NCBI GenBank assembly: GCA_902798545.1
Contig: CADBWQ010000006.1
Coordinates: 62,001-126,000 of the forward strand
Direction: 5' to 3'
DNA length: 64,000 bases
From: Oscillospiraceae bacterium
GTDB taxonomy: Bacteria > Bacillota > Clostridia > Oscillospirales > Oscillospiraceae
The notes beneath the pieces were generated by a model. It was not told the origin of the DNA and did not search any database. It worked only from the letters and a program-made list of their open reading frames with translations. Of this stretch, positions 1 to 8,329 are shown in pieces. Position 1 is the first letter of the stretch; the number at the start of each line of letters is the position of its first letter. The translations under genes were made by a program, and so were the position numbers.

Positions 1-204
1 GCCGCATTGTTGTAGGATGACATGTGATCTTCATTGAACAGTCTTCCATTCACAGGATTTCCATCATCATCCATATAGTTCAGGCCGAGGAGAGAAGTAT
101 TATACATGTTTCAGCAATATCGGGAGAATTTGCGACGTTCCATTTTCACGTTGTTCATTGCTATCCTTTTCTGATGTTTTCCGTGAGAGTCTCAATGCTG
201 TAGC

Positions 205-375
205 TCATGCCTTTACTCCTTCGGACATCTGAAGGACTCTCATTATATACTCAGCTTGTGTTATCTTTCCTTCCGCCAGCAACATGCAAAGATCTATCGT
301 TTCCGGATCAATCTCGTATCCTTCAATTACAGATGAAGCAACCGCTTCTTTCACGGCAATTTCGTTACTGCTCAC
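205..375 (-). CDS. VbhA-family Fic antitoxin (orphan)
   Basis: A 56-residue protein with the layout of VbhA-type antitoxins, which block AMP-transfer by class I Fic toxins. The inhibitory motif [S/T]xxxE[G/N] is present as SSVIEG near residues 14-19. It is followed by a short acidic loop and a helix containing AEGKITQAEYI, typical of the family. I chose the GTG at 375 because AGGAGGT lies 7 bases upstream; the longer TTG-started frame from 420 has no such site. A consensus promoter sits just upstream. The partner toxin would be expected to overlap the stop: an ATG does overlap the TGA (206-208), but that frame ends after 15 codons, and no Fic motif is visible to the window edge. It is therefore either an orphan or its toxin is decayed. 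The family assignment rests on the motif and is fairly secure. Confidence 0.75.
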   Translation of the reverse strand: MSSNEIAVKEAVASSVIEGYEIDPETIDLCMLLAEGKITQAEYIMRVLQMSEGVKA

Positions 376-428
376 AAATGCACCTCCTGATTCTCTTGTT
401 GTCAAGGATGGTGGTCTCAATTATACTT

Positions 429-457
429 ATTATAACTCATCTATGTAAAAATGACAA
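429..457 (-). promoter_or_regulatory. Sigma-A promoter of the antitoxin gene
   Basis: On the minus strand TTGTCA (457-452) and a perfect TATAAT (434-429) are separated by exactly 17 bases. Transcription would start near 421 and give a leader of about 45 bases before the GTG start at 375. Confidence 0.8.
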
Positions 458-476
458 TGAACAACGATATAGGCGG

Positions 477-1625
477 TTATGTTTCTGGCACCTTGATTTT
501 CTCGATCTCCGTCCGCAGCTCCTCCAGTGTTCTATGCCCATACACACCATTGGTGATATCATTTCCGAAGCTGTGCCCCAGCATGCGTTTCCGGTCGGCT
601 TCCCGCACGCCGTAGCTCTCGCAGAGCCGGCTGAAGGTGTGGCGGCAGGAGTGCGGCGTTCTCTCTGGAAGTCCCAGCTTCTGGAGCGTGTTCTTCATAT
701 CCCGTCGGAACTGGGAAACGCTCTTGCCGCCAAAGAACACCGGCCTCTCTCCTTCTATCATACTCTCCACCAGAGGCCGGATTGCGGAATGGATCGGAAC
801 CGTCCTGTTTCGTCCTGATTCCGTCTTGATCCCACCTTTGAAGTACCCTTTCTCCGGGTTCACTTCAAAATCTTTCTGCACATAGGCGCTGACGCGGAAG
901 CCGGAATAGCACATGACCAGAATCATCTTCACAACCGGGTCCTCCCTTTTGCTCCAGAGCACCTTCAACTCCTCATCCGTGAACGGTTCATAATGGACCT
1001 CCGGCTTTGTCTTCGGCATGACAACATACCGGCCGAAGTCCTTTCTACACAACTCTCTTGGAACAGCATATCCATACAGATTCTTAATCAGGCCGACCAC
1101 GTTGCGTACCGTGGATCGGCTGTATTGTTTCCCGATCCTGTTGACCCGATCCTGCCACTCCTGGATCGTCACGTCATCCAACAGCCGACTGTGATAGGGG
1201 CGTAAAAGTTCAAACGCCGCCTCGGTTGCCGTCCGGGACTCCTCTGATAGTTGTTTCGCTGCGTTTTCCCCATATTTCCAGTCCAGATAAAGCTCATAGA
1301 CCTCGGCAACGGCGCTGCCATGCCTTCTATTATTCATCCGGCTGTAGTCTTTTATGATCCTTTTGCAGAGTTCCTCCGGATTGTTGCCCGTGACTTCTGG
1401 CCTCGTACTCCTGTAGATCTCATCCTCCAGTCCCGGGTAATAAACACCGGCATGCCACGCTGTCAAAACCGCAAAACCGATGAACCAATCTGATACATAA
1501 CAGAGCGCCGGCGGACGCATTGCATTCTTCTCGGGCAAATGAACAGCATAGGGCTTTGATCTTCCCGCGCCGAGGAACCGAATTGAACCATATCCGTGTG
1601 GCAATCTTGGAAACATACGTCTCAT
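477..1625 (-). CDS. Tyrosine recombinase / site-specific integrase
   Basis: A 382-residue protein whose C-terminal half has all the landmarks of a phage-integrase-type tyrosine recombinase: the first catalytic Arg in CYSGFR, the HxxR box in HSCRHTF, the GHS box, and a nucleophile Tyr in VYGH close to the C-terminus. A SAM-like core-binding domain precedes it (roughly residues 100-210). The first 90 residues are unlike a standard integrase arm-binding domain, and the true start could be internal, although AAGGGGG lies 7 bases before the ATG at 1625. It is transcribed away from the pilin gene whose 5' end begins about 140 bp to the right. The left 27-bp inverted repeat (1786-1812) therefore sits next to it, as is common for DNA invertases controlling surface proteins. 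It could instead be the integrase of an element extending left of the window. Confidence 0.88.
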   Translation of the reverse strand: MRRMFPRLPHGYGSIRFLGAGRSKPYAVHLPEKNAMRPPALCYVSDWFIGFAVLTAWHAGVYYPGLEDEIYRSTRPEVTGNNPEELCKRIIKDYSRMNNRRHGSAVAEVYELYLDWKYGENAAKQLSEESRTATEAAFELLRPYHSRLLDDVTIQEWQDRVNRIGKQYSRSTVRNVVGLIKNLYGYAVPRELCRKDFGRYVVMPKTKPEVHYEPFTDEELKVLWSKREDPVVKMILVMCYSGFRVSAYVQKDFEVNPEKGYFKGGIKTESGRNRTVPIHSAIRPLVESMIEGERPVFFGGKSVSQFRRDMKNTLQKLGLPERTPHSCRHTFSRLCESYGVREADRKRMLGHSFGNDITNGVYGHRTLEELRTEIEKIKVPET

Positions 1626-1785
1626 GTTGAATCCCCCTTGAAACCGAAATATTGAACCTTACGGTCACATTTCTTTCAAGTATAAGTCAAGGGATTCCTG
1701 GTTTCCTGTGAGTCTGTTCTATTTTTCCGTCACTAATTCATGAAAATAAGCTGGAGATCGTAGAAAAACATAGCCTCTATTGCTT

Positions 1786-1812
1786 TTGCTCTGGTAATGA
1801 GCATGGGAATCA
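1786..1812 (+). repeat. Left copy of 27-bp inverted repeat in pilin signal-peptide coding region
   Basis: Starts TTGCTCTGGTAATGAGC and is identical over 27 bases to the reverse complement of 12204-12230. It encodes ALVMSMGI in both pilin genes and in the same codon phase. Identity stops abruptly on both sides. By contrast, the strictly conserved LPXTG tails of the two genes differ at about nine silent sites. Exact identity only here suggests a recombination site rather than protein-level conservation. Confidence 0.75.
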
Positions 1813-3395
1813 GCTCCGCATTTGCGGCAAGCATCACAATTACCCACGGCGACAATTATGAAAGTGGTGGCGGCTCAGCTCGTGTGTACAATGCATACAA
1901 GGTATTTGATGCGAGCTACACTACTCTCTCAGGTGCGAACGATGCAGATGATGTAGATGATTTCACCTACACCCCGGATGACGCAGCTGTTTCCTACAGC
2001 ATGGCTTCCGACAGTCCTTGGGTCTCTGTAATGACCGCTGCAGAGCAGACTTGGTTCAAAGTCGAACAAGCCGCAAATGGTGACTATGTTGTTACTCCTG
2101 CTGGAACCGATGGTGCTAATTACAAGACCACCGCTCATGCACAGGCATTTGCTGAGTATCTGGAAGCTAACATTCCGGCTACCGCCACCGCAACAGAAGT
2201 AACTGTTGATGGATCTGCAGCTTCTGTTGACGCTGGTTACTATCTTATCGTTGCGAAGGACGGCAAAGATGCTGCTACAAAGCTTGCTCTTGTCACCACG
2301 GATGTGGAGATGGTTGAAAAGAACACCTATATCACCACCACTAAGACCGTCTCTGAAACCAACTATAATGTAGGCGACATTGTAACCTATACCGCCACAG
2401 TTACCATTCCGGCTGACACTGCTATTAGCGAGCTCAAAGACGGTAGTACGACTGAGTACAAAGATGGTCATGGCCCCATCATCCTGCACGATGAAATGGA
2501 TTCGGCACTTTCCTTCATTGGCACAGCCTACAATGCTGACACAGCACCGAATGGCTATTCTGCAGTAGTTGGCACTGATGCTTTCGCAGGCTACACATTG
2601 AGCACCACAGCTTCCGATAACTGCACCTTTGAAATCACCATCCCTGTTACATCGGATCTCCTCGGCAAGACTATTACCTTTACCTATAAAGCCGAAGTCA
2701 ATAGCACTGCAGCAACAGACACGGGCCTCGTCAATGAGCTGTTTGGCGAACTCAATGGTTACAAGACCACTCCGGATACCGTTGAAGTGTGGACCTTTGA
2801 CTTCAATATGATTAAGGTCTTCGACGATGCAAGTGACACTAACCTGACGGCTACGTTTGCACTTAGCACCAGCGAAACATATGAAGCTGGTTCCAGCACT
2901 ACGGTGTATTACACTGATGCAGAGCATACTGCAACCTCTGAGACTGAGACTGAGTTCTCTGAAGTTGTTACTGTTCCTACCAATGCTATCGCCCTGAAAG
3001 CTGTAACAGGTGGTTATGTGAAAGCTGACTCCGATGATACTGGCACAGTTACGACCTTTACCGCAACGAATGGCACAGCTATTAACTTCAACGGATTCGC
3101 AGCTGGAGAATACTACCTGCATGAGCTTTCCACCTCCACGGGTTATAACCTGCTTGATGGTCCGGTCAAAATTACAATTACTGACACGACCACTGGAACA
3201 GGAACTTCCAGACAGATCAGCCACACCGTAACCCCGGACGATGCAGGTAAGATTAAGGTCGAAAACCACAGCGGCACTGTTCTTCCCAGCACTGGTGGTA
3301 TCGGCACCACGATCTTCTACGTAGTCGGTTCCATCTTGGTTGTCGCTGCAGGTGTCCTGCTCATCACCAAGAAGCGCATGAGCCGCGAGGGATAA
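1797..3395 (+). CDS. LPXTG isopeptide-type pilin, 5'-incomplete (silent copy)
   Basis: The mature part is a cell-wall-anchored pilin of the SpaA/FimA type. It has a D2-like isopeptide domain (near TKTVSETNYNVGDIVTY), an E-box-like YYLHELSTSTGYN near residue 440, then the sortase signal LPSTG, a hydrophobic helix and a KKR tail ending MSREG. The 5' end is abnormal. The frame is open only from 1764, immediately after a TAG at 1761. The ATG at 1797 lies inside the hydrophobic part of the signal peptide and lacks an RBS. No -35/-10 pair is visible between 1626 and 1785. An upstream ATG at 1740 is in frame but is cut by the TAG. The gene therefore looks unexpressed in this orientation, though it would be complete if joined to the start of the pilin at 10714-12270 by recombination at the 27-bp repeat. 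The sortase must be encoded elsewhere. Confidence 0.85.
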   Translation: MSMGISSAFAASITITHGDNYESGGGSARVYNAYKVFDASYTTLSGANDADDVDDFTYTPDDAAVSYSMASDSPWVSVMTAAEQTWFKVEQAANGDYVVTPAGTDGANYKTTAHAQAFAEYLEANIPATATATEVTVDGSAASVDAGYYLIVAKDGKDAATKLALVTTDVEMVEKNTYITTTKTVSETNYNVGDIVTYTATVTIPADTAISELKDGSTTEYKDGHGPIILHDEMDSALSFIGTAYNADTAPNGYSAVVGTDAFAGYTLSTTASDNCTFEITIPVTSDLLGKTITFTYKAEVNSTAATDTGLVNELFGELNGYKTTPDTVEVWTFDFNMIKVFDDASDTNLTATFALSTSETYEAGSSTTVYYTDAEHTATSETETEFSEVVTVPTNAIALKAVTGGYVKADSDDTGTVTTFTATNGTAINFNGFAAGEYYLHELSTSTGYNLLDGPVKITITDTTTGTGTSRQISHTVTPDDAGKIKVENHSGTVLPSTGGIGTTIFYVVGSILVVAAGVLLITKKRMSREG

Positions 3396-3420
3396 TTCTT
3401 AGAATTTAACAGACTAAGAG

Positions 3421-3450
3421 AGGCAGGTCCTACGGGGCCTGCTTCTTTAA
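3421..3450 (+). terminator. Hairpin after left pilin (partial terminator)
   Basis: GCAGGTCC (3423-3430) pairs with GGGCCTGC (3435-3442), followed by a weak TTCTTTAAT tract. The same hairpin follows the other pilin. In this position it would reduce read-through from an abundant pilin message into the downstream membrane and glycosyltransferase genes. Confidence 0.6.
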
Positions 3451-3467
3451 TAGTTGGGACAGTAGAA

Positions 3468-4748
3468 ATGAAAACAATACTTTCTATAATTAAATATGCG
3501 CTGACATTTCTACTCGTTCTGGGTTTTCTTTTTTCCCTGTTAGTTCTGGCTACGCTCGTCCCACGAGAAGCCATCAAGGAAAACATGCTTGAATCTGCAG
3601 AGTACATGAGAGATGGCAGTGAGTATTTTCAGATTGTCGATTTCATTAAAGCAAGCCGCATTGACCACTATGCCGACACCATAACGTTATCTATCGCCTA
3701 TTATCTTGATGCAAATAATCCAGTGAAATCTTCGATGCTGGCCTCCTATTATCGGAAAGAGTCCGGACAAATGAATGAATTCTTGGCAGAGGGTATATTA
3801 CAGGGGCTTCCTGAAAATCAGGAATACATCCGTTATTGGCACGGGTCTGCGGCGGTGATACGTTTCCTGCATCTGTTCTGGAATATTAAAACCATTTATA
3901 TTATCCATGCTACTCTGATGGCTGGACTCTATTTTCGTTTGCTTATTCTGCTCTTCAAGAAAGGAATGCTTCCGGAAGCAATAGCCTTCTCGCTCTCTAT
4001 GATTGCTGTAAGTGTGTGGTATGTCCCGCTTTGCCTGGAATATACATGGATGTTCCTTGTCATGTTTGTTGCAACAGTTTTGTCCCTCTGTCTCGCTGAG
4101 AAAAACTTCGGTATTTTCTTTTTGATGATTGGAATGATAGCAGCATATTTAGACTTCCTGACTACAGAAACTCTGACACTGTTAATCCCACTACTATTCA
4201 TTCTGAGGATCAGGAGCAGACAAGGGATAGGTGGAAACTGGGCGATTACAGTAAAGAGCAGCATAACCTGGGGTGTAGGATTTGTCGGCATGTGGGCGTC
4301 AAAATGGGTTCTTGCCTCGGTTATCCTTGGGGAAAATGTCATGCCTTATGTCACAGGCCATATTGATGAGCGTCTAAGCGGTTACCTTGGCGTTCCATTG
4401 GAAAACTATATTACCGTAGCAATTGCAAGAAACTTGAAATGCCTGTTCCCCTATGAATATGGGATCTCTGGGGCTGTACTTGTATTCGCCTTCATAATCG
4501 TCGTTGTGATTATTCCGGTGGCAAGAAACAAAGTGACGATCCGTGAAAAGATCAACAAGCAGATTATTCCCTTGTATCTGCTTATTGCATTGGTCCCGTT
4601 TATCCGTTTTGCAGTTCTTCGCAATCACTCATACGCCCACCGATTTTTTACTCACAGAGCCCTGGCGAGCACGGTTCTCGCCCTATGCTTTGTTGTCCTT
4701 GAGCTCGTCCAACTCAATCCCAGAAAGGCTGTGATGAAAAATGCCTGA
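3468..4748 (+). CDS. Polytopic membrane protein, GT-C-like, left module
   Basis: A 426-residue integral membrane protein with an N-terminal helix, a large extracytoplasmic loop (residues about 35-125) and about nine further helices. The region around FLTTETLTLLIPLL is shared with the interrupted paralogue at 7046-8329, and both end in nearly the same tail (THRALASTVLALCFVVLEL). I recognise no catalytic motif. The topology and the adjacent DPM1-like enzyme suggest a GT-C-type transferase that uses a polyprenyl-phosphate sugar, perhaps to modify the pilin. That role is inference. It overlaps the next gene by 8 bases. The RBS is poor, so translation may depend on coupling or read-through from the pilin. 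Confidence 0.7.
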   Translation: MKTILSIIKYALTFLLVLGFLFSLLVLATLVPREAIKENMLESAEYMRDGSEYFQIVDFIKASRIDHYADTITLSIAYYLDANNPVKSSMLASYYRKESGQMNEFLAEGILQGLPENQEYIRYWHGSAAVIRFLHLFWNIKTIYIIHATLMAGLYFRLLILLFKKGMLPEAIAFSLSMIAVSVWYVPLCLEYTWMFLVMFVATVLSLCLAEKNFGIFFLMIGMIAAYLDFLTTETLTLLIPLLFILRIRSRQGIGGNWAITVKSSITWGVGFVGMWASKWVLASVILGENVMPYVTGHIDERLSGYLGVPLENYITVAIARNLKCLFPYEYGISGAVLVFAFIIVVVIIPVARNKVTIREKINKQIIPLYLLIALVPFIRFAVLRNHSYAHRFFTHRALASTVLALCFVVLELVQLNPRKAVMKNA

Positions 4749-5418
4749 CCTCACCATCCTGATGCCCTGCCTGAATGAAGAAGAGAATATCGCCTATTCC
4801 ATCACACAGGCGCAAAGCTATATCTCCTCCCGCAGCCTCTCCGGCGAGATCCTCGTTGTGGACAACGACAGCACAGACAGGTCAGCGGAGATAGCTGAAG
4901 GTTTAGGAGCAAGAGTAGTGGAAGAGTCACGCCGTGGATACGGTCGCGCCCTGCGGACGGGGCTTTCCGCTTCCACCGGTGACGTCATTATCTTCGGAGA
5001 CTGCGACAGTACTTATGACTTTTCTGATTTGGACCCGCTCTATATTCCACTGGCTGCCGGGGAATATGTTTTTATGACGGGGGATCGATTTGCCGGACAG
5101 ATGGAGAAAGGGGCGATGAGCTTCTCCCATCAGCTTGGTGTTCCGTTTCTGTCGTGGTGCGGCAGAGTAAAATTCGGCATCAAGATCCACGACTGGCACT
5201 GCGGGATCAGAGGAATTAGGCGGGATGCACTGGAAAAATTGGAGCTGAAAACGGACGGCATGGAATTCGCCACCGAGATGATCGCGGAGGTATCGCAGAA
5301 GGGCCTCCGGATCGGAGAAGTGAGTGTGCCGCTGAGGAAGAGTGTGGCTGAGAGACACGAAAAACTGCGGACCGTCCGGGACGGATTCCGGCATTTGTGG
5401 TACATCATCAGGACATGA
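4741..5418 (+). CDS. Family 2 glycosyltransferase (DPM1-like), C-terminally truncated
   Basis: A 225-residue GT-A domain with the polyprenyl-phosphate sugar synthase signature: PCLNEEENI at the N-terminus, VVDNDSTDRS, a metal-binding FGDCDSTYDF, and MTGDRFAG. It resembles the enzyme at 5890-7053 throughout, but that enzyme continues for about 160 residues of membrane helices. This copy stops at RDGFRHLWYIIRT, exactly where a fragment of a pilin 3' end begins (5414-5434). The expected reaction is transfer of a nucleotide sugar to undecaprenyl phosphate at the inner membrane face. Loss of the membrane domain may or may not abolish it. The start codon overlaps the preceding gene. Confidence 0.82.
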   Translation: MPDLTILMPCLNEEENIAYSITQAQSYISSRSLSGEILVVDNDSTDRSAEIAEGLGARVVEESRRGYGRALRTGLSASTGDVIIFGDCDSTYDFSDLDPLYIPLAAGEYVFMTGDRFAGQMEKGAMSFSHQLGVPFLSWCGRVKFGIKIHDWHCGIRGIRRDALEKLELKTDGMEFATEMIAEVSQKGLRIGEVSVPLRKSVAERHEKLRTVRDGFRHLWYIIRT

Positions 5419-5434
5419 GCAGAGAGGGATAATC
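5414..5434 (+). other. Remnant of a pilin 3' end (recombination scar) and intergenic region to 5889
   Basis: ATGAGCAGAGAGGGATAA in the frame after the glycosyltransferase stop reproduces the last codons (MSREG and stop) of both pilin genes, and is followed by another hairpin. It marks the point where a third pilin gene or a recombination event cut off the glycosyltransferase. The rest of 5419-5889 holds two terminators (5464-5495, 5571-5612). I see no gene in 5613-5889. Confidence 0.6.
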
Positions 5435-5463
5435 TCTACGGCATAACAACTTAACACAGCGAG

Positions 5464-5495
5464 CTGGCTCCTTAATTGGGGCCAGTTTTTTATTT
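5464..5495 (+). terminator. Rho-independent terminator closing the left module
   Basis: CTGGCTCC (5464-5471), loop TTAATT, GGGGCCAG (5478-5485), then TTTTTTATTT. The stem has one G-T pair. Confidence 0.85.
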
Positions 5496-5570
5496 ATTGC
5501 ACACAGGTGTGAGACTGGATGACCACGCTCCACTTTTTTCAGCTCCTATTAAGAAATAAATTGGCGCACA

Positions 5571-5612
5571 AAATATCCTCTTCCGTCCTTAGGGTCAGGT
5601 AAGAGGATTTTT
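5571..5612. terminator. Bidirectional terminator between the two modules
   Basis: ATCCTCTT (5575-5582) pairs with AAGAGGAT (5601-5608). A T run follows on the plus strand, and ATTTTG on the minus strand. It insulates the converging modules. Confidence 0.7.
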
Positions 5613-5889
5613 GCTGTTTGATCGTTATTCTGCTTTAATTTCATGTAGTATATTAATAATGAGCGTTTGTGCGTTCCATTTATATGTGATACTTTATGAT
5701 TTGACTATTGTTTCATTGACTTCTCCGCAGCAGAATGGATTTCACTCATCTCGACTACCTTCTATTGATTATAAAACAAATACCAGAGTCCGTCACGGGT
5801 AATACGCTGTTTCTCTTGGCTCTTATTTCTGATTTTTCTCAGCGACACGGATCTTCTTCGATAGCTTTTCCATCTGACCGCTGTACTGC

Positions 5890-7053
5890 TCACTCTTCTT
5901 TTAACGCTCTCTCCGATACCGACCGGATTTTCATCATTCCGATCAGGAAGCCGGTAGTGATGTTCTGGATGCCGATTTCCAGAAATGTGACTGCTGGGAT
6001 CACGATACGCATGACTTTCTCAGGTTCGAGATCGCCGAAACCGACCTCTTTCCACTTCAGCACAGCCATGATGCTTAATATCAGCCCCAGAACAGTCAGT
6101 ATCGCTCCCCGCAAGATGATTCGGTTTTCTACGATGCGATCGTTCCATTTGACTTCATCCCGGAATGTCGCAAGGTGGTTATACGCATATACCTTGGCGA
6201 TCTGATACATGCTGATGGCGTGCAGCCCGGTGATGATCATGCAGGCGGAATACAGCATGGTATGGATGCTGAAGGTCACCTCGCGGATCGTCACAGCGTG
6301 GATAAGAAGCGAGAATCCCAAAATAACGCCGATGAGCAGGATGATAACCCCGGGATACATGAATAGCCATTTCGGCGCGTACATCAGCAGAAACTTCAGA
6401 TGCCGCCAGCCATCGCGAAAACTCCGGAGATGCGGTCTTCCGCTTCTGCCGTCCTTTTTCAGCGTGGTCGGTACCTCCGCAATCTTCAGATGACAGAGCT
6501 CTGCCGCTACGACCATCTCGCTTGCGTATTCCATGCCCGTGGTCTGCAGGTCGAGGCGGAGAAACGCCTCGCGATTATACCCCCGCAGCCCACAGTGGAA
6601 ATCCCGGATTTTACTTTTGAAAAGCAGCCTGCCCAGAAAGGACAGAACGGGATTGCCAATATACCGATGGGAAAATGGCATGGCTCCTTTTTCGATACCG
6701 CCGGCAAAGCGGTTGCCCATTACCAGATCATAGCCTTCCCGCAGCTTCTCCAGAAATGGCATCAGGTTCAGAAAGTCATAGCTGTCGTCCGCATCGCCCA
6801 TGATAACATACTTGCCATAGGCCTCTTTTGTCCCGTTGATCAGCGCCGCACCATAGCCGCGCTCGGGAGTGACAACTACACGTGCGCCTTCCGCCGCAGC
6901 GATCTCCCGGGAGTTATCCGTAGAGCCGTTATCGGAAATCAGGACTTCGCCGTCTATACGGTTTTCTTCCAGAAAGCTTCTGGCCTTCCGGATACAAACC
7001 GCCAGCGTCTCGGCCTCATTCAGGCATGGTATCAGGATTGTAAGTTCAGGCAT
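5890..7053 (-). CDS. DPM1/GtrB-like polyprenyl-phosphate glycosyltransferase
   Basis: A 387-residue family 2 glycosyltransferase. The GT-A domain (residues 1-220) has PCLNEAETL, ISDNGSTDNS, the metal-site MGDADDSYDF and the acceptor-helix region MGNRFAGG. It is followed by four hydrophobic segments (about 225-375). This architecture is typical of enzymes that load a sugar from a nucleotide donor onto undecaprenyl phosphate for a GT-C transferase on the outer face. It is the last gene of the right pilin module. Its ATG overlaps the end of the interrupted GT-C-like gene by 8 bases, mirroring the left module, where the order is the same in the opposite direction. A role in pilin glycosylation is inferred from this conserved pairing. 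Confidence 0.88.
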   Translation of the reverse strand: MPELTILIPCLNEAETLAVCIRKARSFLEENRIDGEVLISDNGSTDNSREIAAAEGARVVVTPERGYGAALINGTKEAYGKYVIMGDADDSYDFLNLMPFLEKLREGYDLVMGNRFAGGIEKGAMPFSHRYIGNPVLSFLGRLLFKSKIRDFHCGLRGYNREAFLRLDLQTTGMEYASEMVVAAELCHLKIAEVPTTLKKDGRSGRPHLRSFRDGWRHLKFLLMYAPKWLFMYPGVIILLIGVILGFSLLIHAVTIREVTFSIHTMLYSACMIITGLHAISMYQIAKVYAYNHLATFRDEVKWNDRIVENRIILRGAILTVLGLILSIMAVLKWKEVGFGDLEPEKVMRIVIPAVTFLEIGIQNITTGFLIGMMKIRSVSERALKEE

Positions 7054-8329
7054 CTTTCATCACAGCCTTTCGAGGATTGAGTTGGATGAGTTCTAGGACG
7101 ACGAAGCAGAGGGCTAGAACAGTACTCGCCAGAGCTCTGTGGGTAAAGAAGAAATGAAACCACGAGTGGTGACGAATAGCGATAAAACGAATAAACGGAA
7201 GGCATCCGAGGAACATGTAAAGCCGGACCCAGCATTTCTCAACTTTCTGTTTTAGCACAATCCTGTTTTTCATTACCAGGTATAAAACGGTGAGTATAAA
7301 GGCAAAAAATACCAGTGCGCCTGGTATCCCGTAGTTGAACGGAAATAGCTACAGGATGTTTCTCAAAAGCCCCTGCCAGATTACCTGAATGCCGGGGATT
7401 TTATCAATGCTGCCCAGATGCTCCTGAATACTCCCTGTAACATACTGCATCATATTTTCACCGAAGATCAGAGATGCCATTCCCCATTTCAGGCTCCACA
7501 TACCAACATAGCCAATGCCCCAAAGCATCCCGCACAAAAAGACCTTCTTCCACGGTGCCCGCATTCCCTGTTTTTCCTGAATCCGGAGAGACAGCAGAAG
7601 CGGGATCAGGACGGTCAGCGTTTCCGTCGTGAAGAAATCCAGAAATGCCGCCGCAATTCCAACCACCAGAAATACGATTGGAAGTTTATCAGTCTTTCCT
7701 TTCAATGTAAGACAGGCGGTCAGAATGGTCGTGAGAAGCATCAAAAAGAACATCCAGTAGTATTCCAGACAGAACGGCACGAAAAACACATCCACCATAA
7801 TCATGGCAATGCAAAAGCAAATCGCCTCTGCTTTGAAATGGTGACGGAAAAGCAGAAACACAAGGGCGAGGAGAAGTGACATGAGTACCGTTGCATGAAA
7901 CACAAATATTTCCTGAATATTCCATATCAGCAGCATCGGCATAACAAAGATCAGTGACCCGTGCCAGTATCGAACATATTCTCTGTTTGGCGCTGGGTTT
8001 TCTGTAACGGCCTTAAGAAAACTGGCGTTAATTCTTTTCCCGGTCTCCCAATAATAGTGCGCCCACATGGTTGATTCTACGGGTTTCTCTGCATCAAGGT
8101 ATAACGCTATATCAAGTAGCATCGAGTCCGCGTATAGATCCAGTCTGCTACCTTCCACACCTGGGATAACCCAGCGAAAATGATACGGTTCTTCTGCTAA
8201 ATACTCTGCGGATGCCACAAGATTATCTCTGATCATCTCCGTCGGTATCCGTGCTGAAGAGAAAAGAGTTAAGATTAAAATTGTTGCGGTCAAAAAGAAA
8301 ATCAGGAGATATTTGCCTCGTGCCATCAT
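7046..8329 (-). pseudogene. GT-C-like membrane protein interrupted by an amber codon, right module
   Basis: Paralogue of the protein at 3468-4748. The frame from 8329 encodes 326 residues to LLRNIL, then a TAG at 7349-7351, and continues in the same frame through LFPFNYGIPGALVFF to the characteristic C-terminal tail at 7046. The intact paralogue reads RNLKCLFPYEYG at this place, so the amber replaces an ordinary codon. The C-terminal part after the stop has no evident RBS or start before an internal ATG at 7273. The window uses TAG as a normal stop elsewhere (the mgtE and 48454 genes), so suppression is unlikely. Either the protein is truncated by its last helices or the gene is dead. Confidence 0.8.

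Noticed and set aside
1-107. A minus-strand frame of 35 codons running off the left edge (MYNTSLLGL...)
   Set aside because: No RBS, preceded two codons earlier by a stop, no recognised motif; too short to support.
1929-3269. 446-codon frame antisense to the left pilin
   Set aside because: A shadow produced by the Thr/Ala-rich codon pattern of the pilin; the protein is Cys/Ser-rich without any domain.
7349-7351. Possible recoding of TAG as an amino acid (amber in the GT-C-like gene and before the left pilin)
   Set aside because: TAG ends mgtE and the gene at 48454-49146 at sensible positions, so amber is a normal stop here.
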